This document shows, one piece after another, positions 54,488 through 62,518 of a stretch of 64,000 nt of DNA. The notes below the pieces were generated by a model, which saw only the letters and a program-made list of their open reading frames with translations, did not search any database and was not told the DNA's origin. This stretch comes from Arthrobacter sp. CJ23. Lineage in GTDB: Bacteria; Actinomycetota; Actinomycetes; Actinomycetales; Micrococcaceae. Position 1 is the stretch's first letter; every line of letters begins with the position of its first letter. Position numbers and translations under genes: made by a program. The stretch covers positions 124,001-188,000 of the forward strand of contig NZ_CP102950.1 in assembly GCF_024741795.1 (NCBI RefSeq), in the 5' to 3' direction.

Positions 54488-55420
54488 GTGACCACCAACT
54501 CCCTGACAACCTCCCAAGGCGCCGGACGCGCCGGGGACAAGGTTTTCTCCGGGGCCGCCATGGCCGCAGGGTGCCTGATTCTTGCGGTCCTCTTCGGGGT
54601 CGCGTTGTTCCTTGTGGTGCAGTCGATCCCGGCCCTCACGGCCCAGCCCGAGCAGATCCAGGGCGGTCACGGCTTCTTCGCCTACATCGGGCCGATCGTC
54701 GTCGGCACCCTGATCGCTGCAGCGATCGCCCTGGTGATCGCCACCCCGGTGGCCATCGGCGTCGCCCTGTTCATCTCCCACTACGCACCGCGCCGCCTGG
54801 CCTCGGGCCTCGGCTACGTGGTTGACCTCCTGGCCGCCATCCCCTCCGTTGTGTACGGCGCCTGGGGTGCGGCTTTCCTGGCCAAGGAAATCTCGCCCGC
54901 CTATGACTGGCTCGCCAACAACATGGGCTGGCTGCCGATCTTCCAGGGTCCGGCCTCCGCAACCGGCAAGACCATCCTGACCGCCGGCATCGTCCTGTCC
55001 GTCATGGTCCTGCCGATCATCACGTCCCTGTCCCGCGAAATCTTCCTGCAGACCCCCAAGCTGCACGAGGAAGCCGCGCTGGCCCTGGGCGCCACCCGCT
55101 GGGAAATGATCCGGATGGCAGTCCTGCCGTTCGGCCGCCCCGGAATCGTCAGCGCCATCATGCTGGGCCTGGGCCGTGCTCTCGGCGAGACCATGGCCGT
55201 TGCCCTGGTGCTCTCCTCCGGCGTGCTGACGGCAAGCCTGATCCAGTCCGGCAACCAGACCATCGCCGCCGAGATCGCCCTGAACTTCCCGGAAGCCAGC
55301 GGCGTCAAGGTCAACACCCTGATCGCCGCCGGCCTGGTGCTGTTCGTCATCACCCTCGGCGTCAACATGGTGGCCCGCTGGATCATCACCAAGCACAAAG
55401 AATTCTCGGGAGCCAACTAA
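54488..55420 (+). CDS. pstC: phosphate ABC transporter permease PstC
   Basis: 310 residues from GTG 54488 (AGGA eight bases upstream); six membrane helices and the EAA loop 'HEEAALALGATRWEMIRMAVLPF'. Forms the channel with PstA. It ends directly at the pstA ATG. Confidence 0.94.
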   Translation: MTTNSLTTSQGAGRAGDKVFSGAAMAAGCLILAVLFGVALFLVVQSIPALTAQPEQIQGGHGFFAYIGPIVVGTLIAAAIALVIATPVAIGVALFISHYAPRRLASGLGYVVDLLAAIPSVVYGAWGAAFLAKEISPAYDWLANNMGWLPIFQGPASATGKTILTAGIVLSVMVLPIITSLSREIFLQTPKLHEEAALALGATRWEMIRMAVLPFGRPGIVSAIMLGLGRALGETMAVALVLSSGVLTASLIQSGNQTIAAEIALNFPEASGVKVNTLIAAGLVLFVITLGVNMVARWIITKHKEFSGAN

Positions 55421-56524
55421 ATGACTGCCACAATCGTCCGCAAGCGCTCCGCGCTCACCAAGGGCCAGCTCCCCAAGTTCGCGCCGTACATCGTCCTGGC
55501 CGTGGCCCTGGTGGTGGGCGCCGCCATCCTGGCGCTCATCGGCTTCAACGCCTTCGGCTGGGGCCTGGTCTCCGCCATCCTGTTTGCGGTGGGCCTGGTC
55601 GGCTGGAGCGCCGCCGTCGAAGGTGGACGCAAGGCCAAGGACAAGCTCGCCACCTGCCTGGTGATGGGCGCATTCCTCATCGCACTGCTGCCGCTGGTCT
55701 CGGTGATCTGGACGGTGCTGGTCAACGGCGTCCCCGGCCTGATCGCTCCCGGCTTCCTGGGCACGTCCATGAACGGCGTCACCGGAGCGTTCGACAACAA
55801 GAGCGTCGAGGAAGGCACCAAGGTGGTGGGCGGCATCTACCACGCCCTCCTGGGCACCGTCCAGATCACGCTCCTGGCAACGGTGATCTCCGTGCCTGTG
55901 GGCCTGATGACCGCGATCTACCTGGTGGAGTACGGCAACGACCGTCCGCTGGCCCGCGCCATCACCTTCTTTGTGGATGTCATGACCGGCATCCCCTCGA
56001 TCGTGGCCGGCCTTTTCGCGGCAGCGTTCTTCTTCGCGGTGGTGGGCCCCGGCACCAAAACCGGTGCGGTGGCCGCCGTCGCGCTTTCCGTCCTGATGAT
56101 CCCTGTAGTGGTCCGCTCGAGCGAGGAAATGCTCAAGATCGTCCCGAACGAGCTGCGCGAGGCCGCCTACGCCCTGGGCGTGCGCAAGTGGCGCACCATC
56201 CTCAAGGTGGTCATCCCGACGGCGATCTCCGGCATCGCGTCCGGCGTCACCCTCGCGATCGCCCGCGTCATCGGCGAGACCGCCCCGATCCTGGTCACCG
56301 CCGGCTTCGCCACCACCATCAACAACAACGTGTTCGGGGGCTGGATGGCCTCGCTGCCGACCTTCATCTACACGCAGATCCTGAACCCGACCTCGCCGTC
56401 CAACCCCGGTCCCTCGGACCAGCGGGCCTGGGGCGCGGCCCTGGTGCTGATCATCCTCGTGATGCTCCTGAACCTGGGCGCCCGGCTGATCGCGCGCCTA
56501 TTCGCACCGAAGACCGGCCGCTAA
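55421..56524 (+). CDS. pstA: phosphate ABC transporter permease PstA
   Basis: 367 residues, longer than many PstA because of an N-terminal region with extra helices. EAA loop 'NELREAAYALGVRKWRTILKVVIP', and 'VMTGIPSIVAGLF'. Starts at the base after the pstC stop codon. Confidence 0.95.
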   Translation: MTATIVRKRSALTKGQLPKFAPYIVLAVALVVGAAILALIGFNAFGWGLVSAILFAVGLVGWSAAVEGGRKAKDKLATCLVMGAFLIALLPLVSVIWTVLVNGVPGLIAPGFLGTSMNGVTGAFDNKSVEEGTKVVGGIYHALLGTVQITLLATVISVPVGLMTAIYLVEYGNDRPLARAITFFVDVMTGIPSIVAGLFAAAFFFAVVGPGTKTGAVAAVALSVLMIPVVVRSSEEMLKIVPNELREAAYALGVRKWRTILKVVIPTAISGIASGVTLAIARVIGETAPILVTAGFATTINNNVFGGWMASLPTFIYTQILNPTSPSNPGPSDQRAWGAALVLIILVMLLNLGARLIARLFAPKTGR

Positions 56525-56597
56525 ACTGGGCGCGAGTCCTTCCGGCGGCGGCCCCGCCACCCACAAACTTCCACACCCCAAGCAATGAAGGAACACC

Positions 56598-57377
56598 ATG
56601 TCTAAGCGCATCGACGTCAAGGACTTGAACGTCTACTACGGCAGCTTCCTGGCCGTCGAGGACGTCAACATCAACATTGAAGCCAAGTCCGTCACGGCCT
56701 TCATCGGCCCGTCCGGCTGCGGCAAGTCCACCTTCCTGCGCACGCTGAACCGCATGCACGAGGTCCTTCCCGGTGCCCGCGTTGAAGGTGAGGTCCTGCT
56801 GGACGGCGACAACCTCTACGGCCCCGGCGTTGACCCCGTCACGGTCCGCAGCCAGATCGGCATGGTCTTCCAGCGCCCCAACCCCTTCCCCACGATGTCC
56901 ATCCGCGACAACGTGCTGGCCGGCGTGAAGCTGAACAACAAGAAGATCTCCAAGGGTGCAGCCGACGCCCTGGTGGAGCGCTCCCTGCAGGGCGCCAACC
57001 TGTGGAACGAGGTCAAGGACCGCCTGGACAAGCCCGGCTCCGGCCTCTCCGGCGGCCAGCAGCAGCGCCTCTGCATCGCCCGCGCCATCGCCGTGGAACC
57101 CCAGGTGATCCTGATGGACGAGCCCTGCTCCGCCCTGGACCCCATCTCCACCCTGGCCGTTGAGGACCTCATCAACGAGCTCAAGGACCAGTACACCGTG
57201 GTGATCGTGACGCACAACATGCAGCAGGCCGCCCGCGTCTCGGACAAGACGGCGTTCTTCAACATCGCAGGCACGGGCAAGCCCGGCAAGCTGATCGAGT
57301 TCGCCGACACCACCACCATCTTCAACAACCCGTCCCAGAAGGCCACGGAAGACTACGTCTCCGGCCGCTTCGGATAA
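56598..57377 (+). CDS. pstB: phosphate ABC transporter ATPase PstB
   Basis: 259 residues: Walker A 'GPSGCGKS' (37-44), Q-loop, signature 'LSGGQQQRL', Walker B '[13 protein letters not shown]', and the H-loop 'VTHNMQQAA'. Powers the PstCA channel. Last gene of pstSCAB here; no phoU is adjacent. Confidence 0.96.
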   Translation: MSKRIDVKDLNVYYGSFLAVEDVNINIEAKSVTAFIGPSGCGKSTFLRTLNRMHEVLPGARVEGEVLLDGDNLYGPGVDPVTVRSQIGMVFQRPNPFPTMSIRDNVLAGVKLNNKKISKGAADALVERSLQGANLWNEVKDRLDKPGSGLSGGQQQRLCIARAIAVEPQVILMDEPCSALDPISTLAVEDLINELKDQYTVVIVTHNMQQAARVSDKTAFFNIAGTGKPGKLIEFADTTTIFNNPSQKATEDYVSGRFG

Positions 57378-57396
57378 TCCCCACCGCCGCCCTAAC

Positions 57397-57501
57397 CTCG
57401 CAAGCTCGGCCAGGGAACCCTGGCGGCGTGGGCCCAACCAGCCGCTCCCCAGGCTCGCACGCTCGCCCGGGGGACCCCTGCGGCTGTGGGCCCAGCCCAG
57501 C
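57397..57501. repeat. degenerate tandem duplication downstream of pstB
   Basis: Two units of about 46 bases, starting CTCGCAAGCTCG (57397) and CTCGCACGCTCG (57454), both continuing through GTGGGCCCA, are about three-quarters identical. Each can form GC-rich hairpins. Noncoding. Confidence 0.5.
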
Positions 57502-57534
57502 AGGCTCCGGTTGCTTTGGGGGAACCGGTTAACG

Positions 57535-57576
57535 ACGACGGCGACCGTACCTTGGGGGTACGGTCGCCGTCGTTCC
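57535..57576 (+). terminator. terminator of the pst operon
   Basis: A 17-bp perfect stem (ACGACGGCGACCGTACC 57535-57551 with 57557-57573), five-base loop, then TCC. Confidence 0.9.
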
Positions 57577-57601
57577 TTAACGCGTCAGTTGTGGCCGGCC
57601 C

Positions 57602-57657
57602 GCCCAACTGGGTCGCAGCAGGTGTCGTTTTGAGCCTCCAAAACGACACATGCTGCT
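57602..57657. repeat. REP-like palindrome interrupted by the IS element
   Basis: GCCCAACTGGGTCGCAGCAGG... pairs with ...CAAAACGACACATGCTGC, after which the expected right arm is missing. It is a diverged copy of the intact palindrome at 30037-30104. The break coincides with the putative IS end at 57656-57658; a weak continuation (CTACTTACTTGGGG) is found at the other IS end, 59261. Confidence 0.6.
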
Positions 57658-57749
57658 AGTCCGAAAATGAGGTGATGTGCGTTCGTTGGCGCGCGTGTTT
57701 GGGCATCCGGGGGCGAAAGGCAGCCCTCGGTGGACGGGGAATGTTGGAG

Positions 57750-59030
57750 TCAGGCGGCAGGGGTCAGGGTGACGGTGTAGCCGAGGGCCTCGAGTTGCCG
57801 GATGTGGCTGTGCTTCCTGGTTTCGGGGTTGGTGTGGCGGGTGAAGTGGTCGGCGCCGAGATCCTGGAACCGTGTGTCCGGGCCCTGCAGGAGGTGCCAG
57901 ACGATGACGAGGATGGAACGTCCGATGGCGACAATGGCGCGTTTCTTGCCCCGCCGCCGGACGAGCCTTCGGTAGCGTTCGCCCAGGAAGGTATTGGTCT
58001 TGCCGGCTCCGAAGGCGGCCTCGCCAAGGGCCCGGGCGAGATAGCGGTTGCCGTGCCCGGTCGAGCCGTTTCCTTTGGTCTTGCCTGCGGAGGAGTTGAT
58101 GCCCGGGGAGAACTTTGCCCAGGAACACAGGTGCCCCGCGGTCGGGAACCGGGACATGTCGACCCCGATTTCGGCCAGAACTACGGCGGCGGCGATGGGG
58201 CCGATGCCCGGGATCTCATCCAGGCGTTTGGCCGCCGCGGCGAAAGGGGCCAGCTGGACCTCGATCTGTTCATCGAGCGCGGCGATATCGGTGTCGATGC
58301 CGTCAATCCTTGCCAGCATCCGGGCGAGCAGGAAGCCGTGGTGGTCATCGAAGCGGCCGGTGAACGCCTCCTCCAGTTCGCTGATCTTCCTGCGCATGCT
58401 GGAGCGTGCCAGCTGCGCGAGCACGCCCGGGTTGCGTTCTCCGGCGATGAGCGCTGCCATCATTTCCCGGCCGGACACCCCGAAGGTGTCCGAGGCCACC
58501 GAGGAGAGTTTGATGCAGGCGTCCTCGAGGAGTTTCTCGACCCGGTTCTTCTCCGCGGTCCGGGTCCCGACCAGGTCAATCCGGTACCGGGTCAGGTCCC
58601 GGAGCCTGCGGATCGGGGCGGGCGGGACGAAGCTGGGCCGGAGCATCTGCCGTTCGGCGACCTTGCACAGCCACACCGCATCCAGCACATCGGTTTTGGG
58701 ACGTCCCGGCAGATGCTTCACGTCGCGGGCGTTGACCAGCCACGGTTCGAGCCCGTGCGCCTCGAGGAGGTAGAACACCGGCTTCCAGTAGTCGCTGGTC
58801 GCCTCCATCACCACCCGCTCGATGCGCAGGTCCACGAGATGGTTGGCCAGGTCCGCCAACGAACGGGTCATGGTCGAATGCGTGGACACCTCCTGCAACC
58901 GTTTCTTTCGGTTCCCCTCCGCGGGGACCCGCACGCAACACACGAGTTCGGCCTTGCCAATGTCGATCCCGGCGACCCTGGCAATGATCTGTTCCTCATC
59001 CTGGGTTTCAGCCAGCATGATCCTGCTCAT
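57750..59030 (-). CDS. IS110-family DEDD transposase (bridge recombinase)
   Basis: 426 residues. The RuvC-like DEDD domain shows Asp23 ('GIDIGKAE'), Glu76 ('VVMEATSDYWKPV') and Asp114/Asp117 ('KTDVLDAVWL'). After a coiled linker the C-terminal domain has 'IPGIGPIAAAVVLAEIG' and 'KGNGSTGHGNRYLARAL', where the catalytic Ser lies in this family. Start 59030 has GGAG directly against the ATG; ATG 59018 is a plausible alternative. The frame is intact, so the element may be active. Confidence 0.92.
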   Translation of the reverse strand: MSRIMLAETQDEEQIIARVAGIDIGKAELVCCVRVPAEGNRKKRLQEVSTHSTMTRSLADLANHLVDLRIERVVMEATSDYWKPVFYLLEAHGLEPWLVNARDVKHLPGRPKTDVLDAVWLCKVAERQMLRPSFVPPAPIRRLRDLTRYRIDLVGTRTAEKNRVEKLLEDACIKLSSVASDTFGVSGREMMAALIAGERNPGVLAQLARSSMRRKISELEEAFTGRFDDHHGFLLARMLARIDGIDTDIAALDEQIEVQLAPFAAAAKRLDEIPGIGPIAAAVVLAEIGVDMSRFPTAGHLCSWAKFSPGINSSAGKTKGNGSTGHGNRYLARALGEAAFGAGKTNTFLGERYRRLVRRRGKKRAIVAIGRSILVIVWHLLQGPDTRFQDLGADHFTRHTNPETRKHSHIRQLEALGYTVTLTPAA

Positions 59031-59043
59031 CTCCTCACGGCGC

Positions 59044-59202
59044 GGCCCTTCTGAATATCGAAGTGGCCGCCCGTGGGGATCACCAGGGACAACGGGAATC
59101 TAGTCCTCGTTCTCGATGAAAGGAACAATGAAGGGCCCACAACGTGACCCCCAACGCCCGGCTACTTAGCGGCCTCAACGAACCATGGAAGCACGGCGTT
59201 GG
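59044..59202 (-). ncRNA. predicted bridge RNA of the IS110 element
   Basis: Read on the minus strand, CCAACGCC (59195-59202) pairs with GGCGTTGG (59151-59158), closing a 36-base loop; then GGCCCTTC (59130-59137) pairs with GAAGGGCC (59044-59051), closing a second, larger loop with inner ATCGA/TCGAT. The first loop contains TAAGTAGC, matching the flank junction at 59260-59267; the second contains GGACTAG, matching the opposite element end at 57656-57662. Two loops carrying target- and donor-like guides are the known form of IS110 bridge RNAs. Folding was done by eye. Confidence 0.5.
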
Positions 59203-59264
59203 CAGGCGGCCACAAGCACATTTTCAGCCCGGAACGGGCGTCCCGCAAGGGACACAAAGGCTAC

Positions 59265-60818
59265 TTACTTGGGGAGTGGGGCGGGGGCGTGCTCTGCCTC
59301 GCTGGGGTGGGTCCCGCCGTCGAGCGGCTTCCGGGGCCCGAAGCGGCGCCACCCGAGGGCCAGCAGCGGCCAGGCGAGGATCAGCGCCACGATTGCGTAC
59401 ACCGCCACGCCCACGGGCTCGTTCCACAGCCCGTTGATGTCGCCGGCGCTTAGCTGCAAGGCCTTGCGCAGCTGGCCCTCGAGCCGGGGGCCCAGGATCA
59501 GGCCGATGATCAGGGGCAGGACCGGAAGGCCGAAACGCCGCATGGCGAAGCCCAGGGCACCCAGCACCAGCAGGATGATCAGGTCGAACGCCTGCATGTT
59601 GACCGCATAGGCGCCCAACGTGGCGAAGAACAGAATTCCTGCGTACAGGTAGGGCCGGGGAATCCGCAGCAGCTTGGCCCACAGGGGCGCCATGGGCAGG
59701 TTGATCACCAGGAGCAGGGTGTTCCCGATGAACAGGCTGGCAATGAGGCCCCAGACCAGCACGGGCTCGTTCTGGAACAGGAGGGGGCCGGGCTGGATGC
59801 CGAACTGCACCAGGGCCGCGAGCATGACTGCCGCGGTGGCGTTGGTCGGCAGGCCCAGGGCCAGCAGGGGAGTCAGTGTGCCGGCGGCCGAGGCATTGTT
59901 GGCGGCCTCGGGACCTGCCACGCCTTCAATGGCACCATGCCCGAATTCGTCCTTGTGCTTGGAGAGCTTCTTTTCGATCGAGTAGGACAGGAAGGTGGGG
60001 ACCTCGGCGCCGCCCGCCGGCATGGCGCCGAACGGGAAGCCAAGCGCGGTGCCGCGGAGCCACGGCTTCCAGGAGCGCTTCCAGTCCTGTTTGCCCATCC
60101 ATGGCTGGCCCACCGGGATGGTGGACATCTTGTTGCGCCGAAGGTGCGCCGCGATCCACAGGGCTTCACCGACGGCGAAGATCGCCACGGCCACCACTAC
60201 GATGTCCAGGCCATCGGTCAGCAGCGGGATGCCGAAGACCAGGCGCTGCTGGCCGGTCACAGGATCCATGCCGATCAGGCCGATGGCCAGGCCGAGGCCA
60301 AGGGACGCGAAGCCGCGGAGCTTGGAGGCTCCCAGGACGGCGGTCACGGTCAAGAGGCCCAGGACCATGATGGCCAGGTAGCTGGACGGGCCCAGGCTCA
60401 CCGCGAACTTCACCACGAAGGGGGCGAAGGCTGCCAGGAGCGCGGTGCCGATGGTGCCGGCCACGAAGGAGCCGATGGCAGCCGTGGCCAGGGCCTGTGC
60501 CGCCCGGCCTGCCTTCGCCATCTTGTGGCCCTCGATGGCCGTGATGACGGTGGAGGATTCGCCGGGGGTGTTCAGCAGGATGGATGTGGTGGAGCCGCCG
60601 TACATGCCGCCGTAGTAGATGCCGGCGAACATGATGAGCGCACTGGTGGGCTCGAGGTTGTAGGTCAGCGGCAGGAGCAATGCCACCGCCATGGCCGGGC
60701 CGATGCCCGGCAGCACGCCCACCGCTGTGCCAAGGAGCACGCCGAGGCAGGCAAACAGAAGGTTCATGGGGGTCAGCGCTGTGGCAAACCCGCCCAGGAG
60801 CAAGTTGAACGTATCCAT
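59265..60818 (-). CDS. tctA: tripartite tricarboxylate transporter, large permease TctA
   Basis: 517 residues from ATG 60818, about twelve membrane helices. Family motifs '[20 protein letters not shown]', '[22 protein letters not shown]', '[16 protein letters not shown]' and '[17 protein letters not shown]'. Works with TctB and TctC to import citrate-like acids. Its stop lies at the edge of the IS element, so the insertion spared the gene. Confidence 0.94.
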   Translation of the reverse strand: MDTFNLLLGGFATALTPMNLLFACLGVLLGTAVGVLPGIGPAMAVALLLPLTYNLEPTSALIMFAGIYYGGMYGGSTTSILLNTPGESSTVITAIEGHKMAKAGRAAQALATAAIGSFVAGTIGTALLAAFAPFVVKFAVSLGPSSYLAIMVLGLLTVTAVLGASKLRGFASLGLGLAIGLIGMDPVTGQQRLVFGIPLLTDGLDIVVVAVAIFAVGEALWIAAHLRRNKMSTIPVGQPWMGKQDWKRSWKPWLRGTALGFPFGAMPAGGAEVPTFLSYSIEKKLSKHKDEFGHGAIEGVAGPEAANNASAAGTLTPLLALGLPTNATAAVMLAALVQFGIQPGPLLFQNEPVLVWGLIASLFIGNTLLLVINLPMAPLWAKLLRIPRPYLYAGILFFATLGAYAVNMQAFDLIILLVLGALGFAMRRFGLPVLPLIIGLILGPRLEGQLRKALQLSAGDINGLWNEPVGVAVYAIVALILAWPLLALGWRRFGPRKPLDGGTHPSEAEHAPAPLPK

Positions 60819-60819
60819 A

Positions 60820-61341
60820 TCAGAGGATTCCTGCCAGGATGCCGGCGGGCAGTTTGATGCCCAGCCCGAAGTAGAAGCCGTAGAAGGTTGCCAGGGCCAT
60901 GGCCACGGAGATGAGCCCGTCGCGGACATAGTTGCGGCCGCCCAGGGCCCACACGCTGCCCCAGAAGAGCAGCGCCCCGGAAATGACCCAGCCGGCAACG
61001 TCGATCAGCAGGATGTTCAGGATGAAGGCGCCCACCAGGGGGAGGACGGTTTTCCAGTCAGTGGGGTGGCTCAGGTCAACGTCCTCGCCCTCTTCTGCCT
61101 GGCCGCGCCCGCCGCGCAGGACGTTGATGGCCAGCAGGACGGCAGTGACCAGGAGCAGGCTCCCGATGATGATGGGCATGGTCTTGGGGCCCACGGGATC
61201 GGACACTGAATACGGGACCGCTAGCCGGGACGCGTCCCAAAGAACGACGGCGCCGGCCGCCCCGAGCAGGGCAGCAATGCCAAGCTCGGAGCGGCCCTTG
61301 CCCGCCGCCGGTTTGCCGGCGTCGGTGGTTTGCTGCGTCAC
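60820..61341 (-). CDS. tctB: tripartite tricarboxylate transporter, small permease TctB
   Basis: 173 residues from GTG 61341, which overlaps the tctC stop by four bases; a longer frame to 61464 inside tctC is rejected. Four membrane helices ('[18 protein letters not shown]', '[18 protein letters not shown]', '[19 protein letters not shown]'), typical of TctB. One base separates it from tctA. Confidence 0.92.
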   Translation of the reverse strand: MTQQTTDAGKPAAGKGRSELGIAALLGAAGAVVLWDASRLAVPYSVSDPVGPKTMPIIIGSLLLVTAVLLAINVLRGGRGQAEEGEDVDLSHPTDWKTVLPLVGAFILNILLIDVAGWVISGALLFWGSVWALGGRNYVRDGLISVAMALATFYGFYFGLGIKLPAGILAGIL

Positions 61342-62351
61342 GCCAGCCCCAGTTCCTTCAGTACATCGGCAACTCGCTTGTCCTGGTCCGTGAGGAAGGT
61401 CTTGAACTCGTCGCCCGTGATGAAGGCGTCGGTCCAGCCGTGCGTCTTCAGGGCGGTCTTCCATTCCTCGCTGCCGTGCATCTTGGTCAGGGTTTCCACG
61501 ATGCGGTCGCGGTCGGCGTCGGAAACGCCCGGAGGGGCCACGATGCCGCGCCAGTTGGTGAAGACGAGGTCGATCTTGGATTCCTTGAGGGTGGGGGCGT
61601 CCACGCCATCCAGGCGGGACTCGCCGCTGGTGGCCAGCACGCGCACCTCACCGGACTTGATCTGGGACATGTATTCGCCGGCGCCGGAGGCGGCAAAGCC
61701 GATCTTGTTGCCCAGGATGGCCGGGAGCAGGTCGCCGCCGCCGTCAAAGGAGACGAAGTTGACCTTCTTGGGGTCGATGCCCACGGCCTTTGCAAGCTGC
61801 ATGGGGAGCAGGTGGTCCGGGCCGCCCGGGGAAGAACCGCCGCCGACGGCGATCTTGGACGGGTCTTCCTTCCAGGCCTTCACAAGATCGTCGATGGTCT
61901 TGTACGGGGAATCCTTGCCCACCATGATGGCGCCCGGTTCCTGGATGAGCCGGGCCAGGGGAGTGGTGGCCGTCAGCTTCGCCTCGGACTTGTTGGTGTA
62001 GCTGGCCCCGACCACGCCCAGGCCCATGAGCATGGCCAGGTCCTTGTTGCCCTTTTCGTTGACCAGGCGCGCCAGGCCGACGGTGCCGCCCGCGCCCGCC
62101 AGGTTGAAGACTTCGACGTTCGTGGCGGTCTTGGTCTCGCCCATGACCTTTGCTGCGGTGCGGGCAGTGGTGTCGTAACCGCCGCCCGGGGTGTTGGGGA
62201 CCATGATCCTCAGCCCGGTCAGCGGGCCTGAAGCCGATGAGCTGCTGCTCGCCTTGCCGGCATCGGCGCTGCCGGTCACACCGCAGCCTGTTGCTGCCAG
62301 TGCGATGCCTGCAGTCACGGCCAGGGCGCGCAATACGTTCAATCGACGCAT
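61338..62351 (-). CDS. tctC: tripartite tricarboxylate transporter, substrate-binding lipoprotein TctC
   Basis: 337 residues with signal peptide and lipobox 'AATGC' (Cys23), a Ser-rich linker and the Bug-family fold ('IMVPNTPGGGYDTTAR', 'GGTVGLARLVNEKG', 'VGGGSSPGGPDHLLP'). First gene of tctCBA, divergent from a CitA-type sensor gene. The ligand is probably a di- or tricarboxylate. Confidence 0.94.
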   Translation of the reverse strand: MRRLNVLRALAVTAGIALAATGCGVTGSADAGKASSSSSASGPLTGLRIMVPNTPGGGYDTTARTAAKVMGETKTATNVEVFNLAGAGGTVGLARLVNEKGNKDLAMLMGLGVVGASYTNKSEAKLTATTPLARLIQEPGAIMVGKDSPYKTIDDLVKAWKEDPSKIAVGGGSSPGGPDHLLPMQLAKAVGIDPKKVNFVSFDGGGDLLPAILGNKIGFAASGAGEYMSQIKSGEVRVLATSGESRLDGVDAPTLKESKIDLVFTNWRGIVAPPGVSDADRDRIVETLTKMHGSEEWKTALKTHGWTDAFITGDEFKTFLTDQDKRVADVLKELGLA

Positions 62352-62401
62352 GATGTTCCTCTTCTCGTCATTGGTGGGAGTAGCTCCACGCTATGGCCAC
62401 C

Positions 62402-62417
62402 CGTGACGCAGGTCACG
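62402..62417. promoter_or_regulatory. CRP/GlxR-like palindrome between tctC and the sensor gene
   Basis: CGTGAC-gcag-GTCACG fits the GTGA-N6-TCAC pattern of CRP-family sites (GlxR in corynebacteria). A second element, TGTGGTCACA at 62447-62456, lies nearby. Carbon-catabolite control of citrate-type uptake would make sense, but the site is a pattern match only. Confidence 0.5.
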
Positions 62418-62518
62418 CTTGTGTTCTCAAAGAACGTTTTGTTCATTGTGGTCACAGCCGCAATCGGTTTTCCGTGCCCGATAATGAATGGACCTCCACC
62501 CTTCCGAAGGAACCCCCT

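Larger units (their letters stand above)
57656..59260 (-). mobile_element. IS110-family insertion sequence
   Basis: About 1.6 kb: transposase gene on the minus strand with a long noncoding stretch upstream of it (59031-59260, about 230 bases) and a short one downstream (57656-57749), as in IS110-group elements. There are no terminal inverted repeats. GCTA is shared by both flanks (57655-57658, 59260-59263), consistent with a core duplicated at insertion. The ends are inferred from the split palindrome and the shared core, not from a second copy. Confidence 0.65.

Noticed and set aside
57672-59054. 460-residue plus-strand frame opposite the transposase
   Set aside because: Antisense shadow; the minus-strand frame has the DEDD residues and the IS110 C-terminal motif.
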